64,000 nucleotides of DNA from Seison nebaliae. Taxonomy: Eukaryota > Rotifera > Pararotatoria > Seisonacea > Seisonidae. The stretch covers positions 1 through 64,000 of the forward strand of contig JALJEE010000250.1 in NCBI GenBank assembly GCA_023231475.1, read 5' to 3'. This document shows, one piece after another, positions 50,597-62,900 of this stretch (positions within the stretch are counted from its first letter, which is position 1; each line of letters begins with the position of its first letter). The translations under genes were made by a program, and so were the position numbers. Under the pieces are notes generated by a model. The model was not told where the DNA came from. It made no database searches and was given only the letters and a program-made list of their open reading frames with translations.

Positions 50597-51165
50597 TCTC
50601 TATTAATTGTAAGTTTTGTGAATGGAATGATAATTATAATTCTCATATTTTATAGGATATTATTTATAGTTCATTTCATCTAATGTCTTAAGTGAATTAG
50701 GATGGAATTACAAAATAATTTCTCGTAATGAACTTTTAATTTTATTGATTTTTTTTCATTAATAATTCTTAATGATCATCAGAGAACAGGAAACAAATGA
50801 AGATAGGCCTCTTTATTATTTAACATCAAAATTTCGATTTATTAAAGAATTCGGTACAAATTTCTACATTTTGACATTTTCTCCCAAAAAATTTCCTTGG
50901 AAAAAACTTGGAAATTTATTAACTCTCTCTTCAACGAAATTAAAAAATATGTTCTGATTTTATAGAAAAGATGTTAGAAAATTTAAAAAAAAGTTATTTC
51001 TTTTTCCTCTTACACATATGTTGGGACGATTGGCCAAAATGCGGTTCAAGTTTAATAAAAATCAAATAAGAAAATTGAAATAAAAGGAAAACTAATTAAA
51101 GTAAATATTATAGAAATAATTACTGGAAGATTCTAATTAAGAGAGTTACTATTCTCGTATTACTA
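50597..51165. other. Intergenic between Kazal gene and P450 gene
   Basis: Upstream region of the Kazal gene and downstream region of the P450 gene, both on the minus strand. A 61-codon plus-strand open frame at 50772-50957 has no recognisable features. Nothing else is seen. Confidence 0.5.
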
Positions 51166-52659
51166 TTAATTTGATTTTAATGATACATTGAAATGAGTAT
51201 AGGGCGACATTCGAACCAAACCTTCCTGATTCTTTAAAATTGTTTCATGATTGTCTGGCAGTTGAACATCGAACGATCGAACAATATTACAGAAAAATAA
51301 CATGAATTCCATTCGTGCTAAATGTTCTCCAGCACAACTTCGTTTTCCGACAGAAAAAGGGATTAATTCATTTCGATATTCAATTGTTCCATCATCCCTC
51401 AAAAACCTTTCTGGTCGGAAATCATCACAATCATCTCCCCATGTGTTTGACGAATGATGAACGCCAAAAATATTCATGAAAATGATGGTGTTTTTAGGAA
51501 TGACATAATTCTTATAAACAACATCTTTATGAGCACGATGGAAGATTCCTAATGGAGCAACAGAAGATAACCGGAAAATCTCAAGAATCGTTGCATGACA
51601 ATAGGGAAGTAATTTTATATCTGAGAATTTCACAAAATTATCACCAATATTCCGTTTAATTTCTTCGGAACACTTTTGTTGAATTGATAAATTTCTGCTA
51701 ATAAAAAACATAGCCCAACCAAGGCTGTGGGCGACGGTTTGTGTACCAGCGCCGAAAATATTAAGAATTGTCGCCAGAAAATCCACGTCCTGTTCTTGCC
51801 TCGATTTATTGTCTTTTAACACCAATAAACCATTTTGAGTTTGACGAATATATTCGTCGATTGCATCACGAATATTATTCTCGTCATAAGTTCTAATATG
51901 TTCCTGAATTTCGCCATGAATGAATTTTTTCAAAGTTTTCGCCGAGTTACTAATACGATTCATCGAAGTTCCAGGAATACGAATGGCTATCGGATTTAAT
52001 TTCCATAATTGAGTTGGATTGAAATTGAGGACAATATTTTTAAATTGTGTCATTAGGCCACTAAACTCACTATCATCGTGAGAATATCGTTTTCCGAAAA
52101 TAATATTACAAATAATGTTGGCAGAAGCGTTATTAGTTAATTGAACGAAATCGATCAATTTTTTATTTGTATTATCTGAAATTTGATTACGCAAATATTG
52201 TTCGATATATTGCACTTCATTAATCACACGCTCCTCCAATATATCATCACCAATTCCCATATCTTTCAAAATTTTCATGACGAACTTCCGTAAACGACGG
52301 AAATCTTCCGTGTAATCTCGCGCGATCAAACCTTTCCCATCCACTAATATTTTGAGAGGATAAGCATGTGGTCGATCACTAGTATTTTCACCTAAATCAC
52401 CAAAAATATCTCTCGCCGTTGATGCTTTGTTAATGATGACAGCTTGTTTTATTCCCAGGTTAACCATCAACAACGGTTCATTAGTTTCGGAACATTTCTT
52501 TAGAAATTCATCCCGATAGAAGAAAAGTTGAATAAAAGCAGGTAAATACCATTTTAACGATGGCGCTTTGGGTGGAATATTTGATGGTTGATCTCGTAAA
52601 TAAATAAATGAAGCGAGGACAATTAAGATTGTCAGAAGAGCGATAAATACCAGAACCAT
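51166..52659 (-). CDS. Microsomal cytochrome P450, CYP2-clan-like
   Basis: A single exon of 497 aa starts at the ATG at 52659. An N-terminal membrane anchor (VFIALLTILIVLASFIYL) is followed by a Pro-rich hinge (PSNIPPKAPS). The I-helix carries FGAGTQTV with the oxygen-activating Thr, the K-helix ExxR is EIFR, the PERF box is RPERF, and the haem loop is FSVGKRSCAGEHLAR with the ligand cysteine. The Trp usual in the C-helix WxxxR motif is missing; the region reads YTEDFRRLRKF. P450s of this clan oxidise hormones or xenobiotics in the endoplasmic reticulum with P450 reductase. The clan assignment rests on the general look and is moderate; the substrate cannot be told. No intron is present. Confidence 0.9.
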   Translation of the reverse strand: MVLVFIALLTILIVLASFIYLRDQPSNIPPKAPSLKWYLPAFIQLFFYRDEFLKKCSETNEPLLMVNLGIKQAVIINKASTARDIFGDLGENTSDRPHAYPLKILVDGKGLIARDYTEDFRRLRKFVMKILKDMGIGDDILEERVINEVQYIEQYLRNQISDNTNKKLIDFVQLTNNASANIICNIIFGKRYSHDDSEFSGLMTQFKNIVLNFNPTQLWKLNPIAIRIPGTSMNRISNSAKTLKKFIHGEIQEHIRTYDENNIRDAIDEYIRQTQNGLLVLKDNKSRQEQDVDFLATILNIFGAGTQTVAHSLGWAMFFISRNLSIQQKCSEEIKRNIGDNFVKFSDIKLLPYCHATILEIFRLSSVAPLGIFHRAHKDVVYKNYVIPKNTIIFMNIFGVHHSSNTWGDDCDDFRPERFLRDDGTIEYRNELIPFSVGKRSCAGEHLARMEFMLFFCNIVRSFDVQLPDNHETILKNQEGLVRMSPYTHFNVSLKSN

Positions 52660-53592
52660 TATGAAGTTAATTAATGATGAAAGTTAATTTATTGAAAAAT
52701 AATGGAGAATGAAATCATCCAAATCAATAAAAACAAGTTAAATGAACGTATAAAATAAACATCCGAGATGTTCCTATTCGCTATGAATAAACTCATCTTT
52801 TCTTTATTTCCGAAATTTAGTTGTAAGCTAATCAATTTTTGTTTTATGATCAACACATATGTTGCTTTATCAGTCGTTTATTAAAACGTTTGTCAATAAA
52901 CATTATTAAAACGTTTGTCAACAAACATTATTATTTTTCATTAACTATAATTAATATTATTATTATTATTATTAAAGAAAGTCAAGATCTCTCTAAAAGA
53001 GTCAAGATCATTCGATATCTGTAAGTAACGTGTAAGATAAAATTGATAATTTTTAAGACTATAAAGCAAGTTTCTAGAAAAAGAAAATGAATTTGATTTT
53101 GGAAATGATTATTTGATCCGAAATAATCGTTTTCCATTTCAAAATTGCAATGTTTAATTAATTAAATCTTCTTATGTTAGTTTTTACAAATTGAGGATTT
53201 AGATTCAGTTCGAGGTAAAGTGTTATAAATATTAACCTCTTAAGTTTAAAAGCTTATAAGAAATACGCATTTAATTTTTTCAATAATATTATAACTATCC
53301 GGAATAGGATAGAGATTGAAAAATAACACATTACGCTACTTAATATTGAATATTTTTCTCTGTTCTTTTTCTCACCATAATAGAAATTTACTGAATTGCT
53401 GGGATTTAAGTTAGTAGAATTGAAAATTCTATTTCAAAATTTTTAACGTACGTTAAATTAAAATAGTATTTCAATATGAGATTTATATTGTGTTGAGCTA
53501 AAGTAAATAATCTAAAATTTAGATTCTAAACTCTATAAGCTAAATAATAATTAACTTTAGTATCATGATGCAAAAATTATAAAAAAAAATTT
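52660..53592. other. Upstream region of P450 with small tandem repeat
   Basis: Likely holds the P450 promoter. A 25-base unit is present twice in tandem (52881-52905 and 52906-52930), differing at one base, and a short (ATT)n tract follows near 52953-52973. No coding region is supported. Confidence 0.6.
52881..52930. repeat. Tandem duplication of a 25-base unit
   Basis: The unit TTAAAACGTTTGTCAA, then T or C, then AAACATTA, occurs twice back to back with a single base difference. Each unit contains AACGTT, a self-complementary hexamer. Confidence 0.85.
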
Positions 53593-53682
53593 TCTCGCGA
53601 AGCGGATTTGAACCACTGACCTAAGGATATCATCATTTTACAATTCTACAGTCCTCCGCTCTACCAACTGAGCTATCGCGAG
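53593..53682 (-). tRNA. tRNA-Tyr: tRNA-Tyr (GTA) with a 17-base intron
   Basis: On the minus strand the 7-base acceptor stem CTCGCGA pairs with TCGCGAG. The D-arm holds the A box TAGCTCAGTTGGTAGAGC, the anticodon loop is CTGTAGA, and the T-arm holds the B box GGTTCAAATCC. The anticodon GTA is at 53649-53647. A 17-base intron follows position 37, the usual place in eukaryotic tRNA-Tyr, leaving a 73-base mature molecule with an A discriminator. A run of T follows on the minus strand (plus-strand A run near 53581), serving as RNA polymerase III terminator. Confidence 0.97.
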
Positions 53683-53795
53683 ACATGAACAATATCATAA
53701 AAAGTAGTTAATAAGACATTTAGTAATCACATTTTCAGAATCCCAACATCAGTTAAATCATACTTTTACTCATGGAGGAAATGTAATTCAAAATA

Positions 53796-54689
53796 TTAAC
53801 TAGTTGGAATAACTGAATGACAAACATCTTCACGAACGTAATAATCATGATTTTTCCGTTCTTCCGATAAGTTTATAGCAATTTTTGATTGAATTGCATA
53901 CGTATTATCCACTTCATAAAGATATACGAAAAGTATGCATTGTGTTGATTCGTGGTGAAAAGCGTAACAGATGCTTAAGGCATAATTAAAACATTTAGTA
54001 GCACAATCCTGGTTTGAAGTTCCATTGATTGTTTCTTCCACCATTTCACCTAATATAACATCATCATAGTTTTTTAGTTTCTCCAACTTGAACTTGTTCT
54101 AGAAAGATTGATAAAATACATAGAGAATAGAGTCAAAGAATAATAGTCTTAATTTCTTGATTAATATCATAGAGACGTTGCTCATGAAAGGAAAATAGAT
54201 ATTGAAAAATTGAGATTATTGTAATAAAAGACGAACGAAAATGAGGATAATAACTGAAATTTTTTTAGCTTCGCATAAAACGGTAATCTCTATATTTGGA
54301 TCAAATAAATAACTCAAATGTTGTCCATTGAAATAAATTCGATGAACTCCGTAATCCTTCTACAATAAGAACTATCACAAAAGGAAATTAACAACCAAAT
54401 TAACAGCAGTAAGCATAAAACATAAATTGCTAATGTACCCAACATTTTTTCCTCCTTGATTTCGATATAAAATTCCTCCATAATATGTTGGTTCTAAGAT
54501 TTGATTAAGTTGTTCACGATCTTCAATAATCTTCAATCCCTTCGAACGACATAATTGCATCGCACCTTTAAATTTGTTAGTTTGCGTCATAAGCGTTATT
54601 CCACAAGTTCCAGTTTCCCATGATTCATTAATAATGATAGATATCAAGATATTATAGAAAACAAATCGATTATAAAGAAAATTAAACAT
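53796..54689 (-). CDS. Secreted C-type-lectin-like plus PAN/apple protein
   Basis: Exons 54689-54444, 54359-54255 and 54098-53796 sum to 654 bases, 217 aa. A hydrophobic start (FVFYNILISIIIN) suits a signal peptide. A C-type-lectin-like half follows (TCGITLMTQTNKFKGAMQLC, then ITVLCEAKK as the closing strand), interrupted by an 84-base GTT intron. The last exon holds a PAN/apple-like module (DCATKCFNY...CYAF...CILF). Both introns begin GTT and all junctions keep frame. The join between the lectin and PAN exons is the least certain; they could be separate genes, but no start codon precedes the PAN exon. Such modules usually bind carbohydrates or proteins. The gene lies 113 bases beyond the 5' end of the tRNA-Tyr gene. 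Confidence 0.6.
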
Positions 54690-56911
54690 TTCTTAAGTTT
54701 TCAAACTTATCTACTGTTCTATCTAACAACTTGTAACATGTAATTTGTAAGAAGAATGACTGTGTACCTGGAAATTCGACCAATTTCGGTCTCAGTTTTA
54801 AACCTATTACATGGGAACAGAAGTGAAAAATAATATTTATGATTTGTAAATTTAGAACTCAACATCTTGAAGGAATTCAAAAAGTAAAACTTAAATATTT
54901 ACCTAATACCAACATCATTACAAATATTCAATTCTTTTATTATTCTTTCTTTATTATAGGCAATTATTATTTCTCTCCAGGGCAATTGATACATGAAAAA
55001 TAGAAAATCACGATTTATTCCCAAGCATTTATGTTTTCTATTCTTGATGTATCCGTGATTGATGATTGATTATTTTTCAAATGAAAATATTTGATGACGA
55101 AATCACATGAATTACGATCGACAGTTGCAGAATCCTTTTCAAAATTGATTTCATTTAATTGAATATTCGTCAACAATTTGGATTTGGAATTTTTACACTT
55201 TATTTCATATTATACGAACAGTATTAATTGTTCAAGTAATAACCGAAACAAAATATACCAAACACACTTCATCTGGTAGATTAAGACAGCTTGTACGATT
55301 TAAAACCATTTCAATTGCGTTTCTCTAACAAAATAAAGTTAACCTCAAAGAAATTAAAGAAGATATAAGAAATTAAAAACGAAAAATATGGTAAATGGAA
55401 AGGGACTTGTGTAGATCCTTTTAACTTTCGAACTTTTCTTTAGTTAGTTCTAATGAAGATATCGATTTCACTTCCTTATTTTACATCTACCAAAGAACAG
55501 AATGATATTCAAGCCACAAAATAAATTGTTTGGAAGAGAAAGACAACAATTCTTACACCAACAAGAATGATCTGATCAATAATAAATTATAGTGTAACAT
55601 CAAAATTGAATTAGGCGGAAACTTTGTTATAAAATTTAAATTCATGTGAATTGAAGTTATGAAAGAATGATCTAGTAACTGACTTATAAGCATTTAATAA
55701 ATATTAAACAAACTAAGAAACCGAACTAAAAGTCGATACTGTTCACACTGGAAGAGGTTCGATCTGACTTCATGGTCATCACTTTCTTTTCATGGCACAA
55801 ATCCACGAATGTCTTTGCTTCGATGGTATTTTTCTTTCAGAAATTTGGCTATTATCTTTCCCATTATCTTTTAATTCCATTAGCTTCATCACCATATTTA
55901 TCTCTCAAGTTACTTAACCTAAGCGTAGACGAACGACAATCTGGAACGATTATACCAGGTTGGAAATTATCAAACGCTTACGAGCTCACTATCAATTCCG
56001 ATTTTATTTGTTTCATCGGGTTACGGAGAGGAACTCATCCTCGTCTCAGTGGGTGTGTTGACACTTATTAATAACGTGCTGCGCATGAATTTTTCCGCTG
56101 ATAGCAACAGTAAGATCTCCGCAATAATGATGATTTCTTACCTCCCCATTGTAACATTTGTAATTTGAAAATTAGAGGTGATTGTAATTTTCAATTGGAT
56201 CTATATTTATTAATCTGTAATGGGAAAAATCTCCCGCACAACATATCAGTCATATGTTAAATATTTCTAATAAAGCTAACAAATGTTTGAAAAAATAATG
56301 TTGGATGAAAAATAAACTGAACATTATTCCAAAAATTAATATCTATGAACTTAACATATTGTTCGGATTTACAATTTAATGTTTACCCTACTGGACAATT
56401 TTCTACAGTTATCTACATTATTCCTACTAATTATTATTTCATTTAATTAAATAATCTGGTTCCTTGGAGAAAGTTCATAAGACATATAATTGTAATGTTA
56501 ATCGGAAATTTCCTAATTTTAAAATTATTCCACATATGAGAAAATGGCATAACGATAATGAATTATGATCTTAATCATTGTTAATGATGGAAAGTACTAA
56601 TGATACTGTGAATGTAAAAAAAAGACTTCTTATATTTTGAGGGAAAGAGTGGAAGGAAGTTATTTAGATTACAATTTTACATTATGAAATTAATTTAAAT
56701 GTTACAAATTCTTTTAAATGAGAATTGCGATACTTAAACATGAGAGAATTTCATGTTACAAATTCTTGAAATTCTCTCATGTTTAAGTATTGCATGCATT
56801 CGTAAAAACGTGTGAAAAAGTGAGCAAATTTTTATTTTTATTCTTCTTTCTTAATTAAAAGATATAATTATAGATAATATCTTATATGTTTTATAACATT
56901 AACATATCAAT
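54690..56911. other. Long intergenic region
   Basis: No supported gene is present in about 2.2 kb. A somewhat less AT-rich block around 55750-56070 carries a 99-codon plus-strand open frame without any recognisable domain; it may be a transposon remnant or chance. A long inverted repeat lies at 56727-56793. The end of the region should contain the promoter of the TRRAP-like gene. Confidence 0.5.
56727..56793. repeat. Long hairpin, 27-base arms with 13-base loop
   Basis: Arms 56727-56753 and 56767-56793 are inverted complements with one mismatch, which would be a G-U pair in RNA (core ATACTTAAACATGAGAGAAT). The loop TGTTACAAATTCT repeats almost exactly a sequence just before the first arm. 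It could be a small RNA precursor, the core of a miniature element, or a recent inverted duplication. Confidence 0.85.
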
Positions 56912-59900
56912 ATGGAATTTTCTGAGTTATCAAACGTAGATATAAACGACAGATTCTATTCGTTCCAAATTTCGGTTATATTTGATTTTTTTCTTTAAAA
57001 TTTTAATTTGGCTATCTATGAGTAGGAAGAAATCAGAGAGATATCGGCAAAGAACGGACAAGAAGTGAATGCAGCAAATTTATATTTCATTAACAAACCA
57101 CGAAGTTAAAAATCTATTTTAAATATCTCTAGCTAAAATCTCCTTTAAGATAATTTCGGTTTCAATCAATATGTGGAATATTATTTAACAATTTGTGATC
57201 GCTTCTCAAACTGGAAGGAAGTTGCGAGTCGTGTCATCGATCTTTTGGCCCAATCTTTCTCGACGGAATTCTATATATATGAGGAGAAGAACCTTATAGC
57301 ATTAGGACGAATAATCTTCGCACATAACATCGATACGCCAAGTGGCATAGAAATTCTTACTTATTTAAGTAGACGACAAGTTCTCCTTGAAATTTACTTG
57401 GACGATTTTATTGATCTGATAGTGCACTTGACGGAAAAGCAGTTAGATTATTTGATACATCATTTGACTTTCTATTTTAAACTTTTCTAACATTATTTTC
57501 ACTTGTTAGATATTGGGAGAATGCACCAAATTATAATTTACTCACCAACTGTCTGGGATATATTGCTGAAATGGAAATACCATTATATGATTTATTGGGA
57601 ACGAAGATTAATTTGGGGAATATTATTATAAACGTTCCAACTAGTAAACAAAGGAAAGTATCTTATTATCTGATAATAGTTTATTTACGGAAGATTTTCT
57701 ATGTTACTTATATCTCTTATTATCCGGATTTCGATAATGCTCCCAAACATTTTTATCGAATGATAAGATCGTTCTCGAAAGCTACCGAACATTTCAATTT
57801 TAAAACATGTTTCGAAGAGAGAACATTAATGAAAAGCTACGGAATGGATCTCACTCTCTCACCATATATTATGTTGACATTTCCTTCCATCTTATGGGGA
57901 AGAATTAATGGTCAAACGATTGAATTGAATGATTTGGATAAAGAATTTATTCATCCGATAGAGGATGTTGATAATTTTATTTTGTTGAAAAAGTTATTGG
58001 AAAAATTCCGAGATGTTGATTGTAACAAATTTGTGGATGCTTTGACGATAGTACGGGAATATATTTGCATGTTGTCCATCGAAGGAAAAAAAAAAGTTTT
58101 ATCGATCATTCTCGAAACATTTAAGAAAACTTCAAGAATTCCGACGGACATTTCGTCACTCATTCTCGAATGTATTCGATTGAAAGAGGTCGAAATTGAG
58201 AAAAGAATCTTCCACATACCATTCGATTTATTGCACAAACTAATTTCGTTGCTACCCAAAATGTTGGAAAGTCCAACGAATCCTGTATGTTTCAATCTTA
58301 TCATTTATAATTTGATTATCGTCCAAGTTGAACAAACGGATGAATTGAATATAACTAAAATGATAAAGTTGAATGAAATGAGTGCGAAAAGTCTTGACGC
58401 GAAAAGTGCAAATTTATGTCGATTCATATTCGAATGTCTATTACATACGAAACCTAAGGATCCGTTTGTGAATGTTGGATTGAAAAAAATTATGGAAACT
58501 GTTCGAACATTGAAACGCGTTAATTATTCAATGGAAGAAGAGAAAATGATTTGTTGTTGTATTGATTCATTGAAAATAACATTTAATGAAAAAAAGAACC
58601 TTCTTGGAATATCCTTCGATTTACATAATAAACAAGGGAGAGCGAAATTTTTTTCATCATGCAAATTCCGTCATCGATGGATAGTTAGCGTGAGATATTT
58701 GATGATGAATAAACCGGAAAGTTCCTCCTGTTATGATTATTATTATAACATTGTCGATTTTGAGAAACGAGTAATACAACAATGTCAACAAATATTAAAG
58801 GAAAGACAGGATGAAACGACGTTATGCTCCAAAGAATATCTGAATGAAATTTTAATGGTTTTATTATCCAATAAATCCGATTATTTTCCTTTTGAAAATT
58901 TTAGTCGAAATTTCAAATATCTATCCGAAATCAATAACGGACATTATTTGGATTTAATGGATCATACGACATTGAGTCCATTACATTTTCCCAAATTGGC
59001 TAGTAGCGACTGGCAAACTATAAATCTCATTCTTCAGTGGCATAGTCGTCTTGACTCGATAAAAGATATCTTCCCCACATTATCCATATCATCCAAATTT
59101 GTCGTTTGTCGAAATATTATGAAACATCCTTTATTTTCATCGAAGAACGAAATGGAAAAAGACCATTTATTTATTATCAAAGAGACGGTGAAAGAATGTT
59201 CAAAAAAAGGTTATTTGCATGAAAAGAAATTGTGGCAATTAATAAAGAGTCAACCGAAAACTCATGCAAATCGACTATTTGGATTTTTAAGAACTTTAAC
59301 GAAATATTTAAATTCGAAGGAACTCGTTCTGTTTGAAGAGCAAACGTTTTTCACTTATATCATATCGATACTGGGTGTCAATTACCAGAAATATGGGACG
59401 AATAATCGGTTCAATGGTAGCGTATTGAAATTATTTTTAAATTTTCTCTCTGATTCCCATATGTTCCAAATTCCTTTTTTAAACGTAATGAAACTTTTGG
59501 ATCATTTCTCTTGGGGTTATCTTGTTAAATGGATGAATCACAAACCATCTGTCAATAGACATATGCGTAATGTTTTCCACCACGCGGTTCATAAAAAACA
59601 GATAATAAATTCATTTTATGAAAACGCATCTGAAGAAATGAAATTTTACCAAAAAATCTTCCATAACACTTTAGTGAACCACAGGAATGATAATGAGCAC
59701 CATATGGTTCTCTATCTGATGTCTTGGCAAAACAAATGTTCAATTGGAAATATTCACGATAAAATATTCGATCTATCTTCAACGGATTTCTACGATTATT
59801 TTTCTAAAGAATATTTATCAATTGTCTTTATCGTTCTAGAATCGAAATTGAACAATATTGCCAGAATGCATGATTTCATATTTTGTCGTAAAATCCTTTT

Positions 59901-62900
59901 AAGTCTCTCAATCACTGTGTCACATTCGAAGAAAAATTACAAATATCATTTAATTCGTCTTTATCTCTTCTTATTTAAATTAACGATAAAATTTCAATTA
60001 CTACGCCATACGATTAATGATGAACAATCCATTAATAATCGGATTATCAATGGAACAATTCTGGAAATTTTCCAAAAATGTCCAATAGTATTCAAACGAA
60101 TTCCGATTTCCGCTTATTTTATCTTGGCGAAATTCCAAGTTTTGGATATTGTCAAAAGTGCGACACAACTTCCAAATAAAGAAATTACAATTGGAGTTGG
60201 TGAGTTTGATCTGAATGAAAAAGATAAATTTCAAAAAAAATATAATTCTGATAAAATAGATGAAAATTGTGAAGGGATTGACAGAGAGTTCGATTTGAAT
60301 GATGATTGTGAAAAGAATGATGAAAAAATTTTAGTGGCTTTCTATTTTCAATCCCGACCTCTAAACAATTTGAAAGAATTTCTATTTTTATGCAATATAA
60401 TTGAAGAACGTTTCTTGTTGTACAACATTTGTTATCTGAGTAAATGGGAACTGAAGTGTTTGATGGAATTTACGGAGAATGATCTCTTTTGTCAGGAACG
60501 ATTATATCGTCTATATAATCAATTATTTCTTATGAAGACGATGAATAAAAAGCAGGTTTGGGCGAATAGTGAGATAGATGCTTTAGAAAATTATATTCAT
60601 ACATTCATTTGTAAACTCGTTTTTAATGAGATTCAACCGATGAATGAGAGGAAGATGTTAGGTTCGAATCCTTTCGACATGATGAAAAAATGTGATGTGA
60701 AGAATCGAATGATGTTTTATGATTTGGTGATAGAAGACATTGAATTGGACACTAAATTTATTAACACCGAATTTACACAACATCCATTATGTTTAATAGT
60801 GAATGAATATTGTGGGAGATTAACAGAAAGGAAAAATTTGAATAAATTATTCTCCTTAACTTATTTGATAGGTTGTATACGATCAAGTTGTCTGGATGGC
60901 AAAGAAGAAATTTTCTTCAATTTCTTGGGAGAATTAAACGCATTTTTTCGAACGATTCAACCGATTGATCGACGATTCCTCACCTGGTTCTATTACGAGA
61001 TTCGAGATATTTTCGATCAAATAATTTTTAAGATTTCTCCAAACAATTTCTTGAAATTCAATGAAGTTTTCATTCAAATCGCTTCATCATTTAGCGATAA
61101 TATATATGTAGTCGAATTATTCCAATTCATCATACATCGTTATACGGTAGACGAAGAATTGAACACATGTGGAAAAACGAAATGTCATCCACTTTTCCCA
61201 GTATCAATCCAATGTAATTTGAGTAAGTGGATGTCGTACGATTTTTACATTCGATCACTTTTTATGAAAGATCATTTGAATAGTTTAATGAATTTATATA
61301 AGAAGATTAATTCGTCTTATTTGGAAAGTGTGTTAATGAAATTCAAATATGAATCTTGGGACTCTGTTGCAGGTGATTTGATCGAAAAACAATTAGGAAA
61401 TTGGAGTTTACAATTGAAGGGAATAGAAGATGAGAAAAAAAATCGAAATGAAATACGAGACAAAAGTTTTATATGTTGGAATAAGTTACAGCATGTGAAT
61501 GATCGTTCCACATTTCGATTAGGATATGATGGTAGTAAAAATTCAACAATGAATCGACTGGATGAACGATTGAAGAAAGTTTTGTTAGAGAAATGGAAGC
61601 AGATCGGAAGAATCTCCCTCATTCCATTAGATAATTATTATATGGATCCATTGAATAATATTTATACGCCAATGAATAATATCAATTTTGAGAGTGAAAT
61701 TTTAGAAGATTATAATTTGAAGGAAGTATTGAAACGTCGGAAAAGAGTGATTTTAGGAAAGTGGAGATATGCTGCGGAGTGCAGGAAAAAGAGTCTTGGC
61801 AAATCTTCCTTACAAAATTTGATGCTCCAAAATTTCTTACAAGATGCACCAGCTACTCCTCAATTGTTTAACGTTCAACAACAAATTATTCGCGAATTAG
61901 ACCAATATTCGATGAAGGAAAAGGTTTTGGCAACCAGATGGTTCATCGCTAAATATATGATGGACACTTCAACCAATTGGACATTAATGGAACAAACGGA
62001 TAATATTATTTCAAACATAGTCACTGAAACGATGAAGTTGGATATGAAGGAAATTCCTGGTTATTGTGAATTTTATGAAAATCTTTCAGTTTATTATTCC
62101 GTCGTTTATGAGAATGCTGTGAAGAATCATCAGAATTTCCATAAACCGAATCAGATATTTTTCGATGAAACTTTATCTCTCTATCCTAATGTCATTGTTT
62201 CCAGTGGTGGTTTGAAAATCGTTAATTATGCCATCAATTATATTCAAGTTACAATGAAATATCTCCAATATCATTCATCCACATCGAATATGGAACCAGG
62301 TATCATACTCAATTTTATCAGTATATTACTTGCCAACGGAATGAAGAAGGAGATTGAGGACATTCTCGAAAACGAATTAAAACAAATTAATCCCAATCAT
62401 TTCCAAATGATTTCACGTCATATTTTCGTCCAATTTAAAAATTTGGTGAAAAGAACAAAATTTCGGAAATTATCAAATTCTTTTTTTGAAATAATCTCAA
62501 AATTATTAGACGATCCGACGAGTGAAATTTATTCGTTTATTTGTCTCACACTTATAAACAGATCTCCATCAGAGAATCGTAAACGATCAATTCATCCCTC
62601 TTCATCAATTCCATTGAAATTTAGTAAAATGGAAGAAAATTCATCAATATCTCTTAATTCCAGTACACAGGACTTGTTAAACGATCCCGAAAAGGATATG
62701 GAAGATATATCGAATAATCAATATGTTAATAATGGTTTCTTGAATATGATTAACGAATTACCGGACAGTCAAAGAAAGAATTTGAAGAATGTTTTATATT
62801 TAGAAACGTTCCTAACCAAATGCCTAAAATCACAGATAACAGATGACGAAACATATAAAAATCTCCTAATACCACTCTCATCGAAATATGACGTTCGAAT

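Noticed and set aside
50772-50957. 61-codon plus-strand frame.
   Set aside because: Short, with no features, inside the spacer between two minus-strand genes.
55772-56071. 99-codon plus-strand frame in a less AT-rich block.
   Set aside because: No domain or supporting splice sites; kept only as a remark in the intergenic entry.
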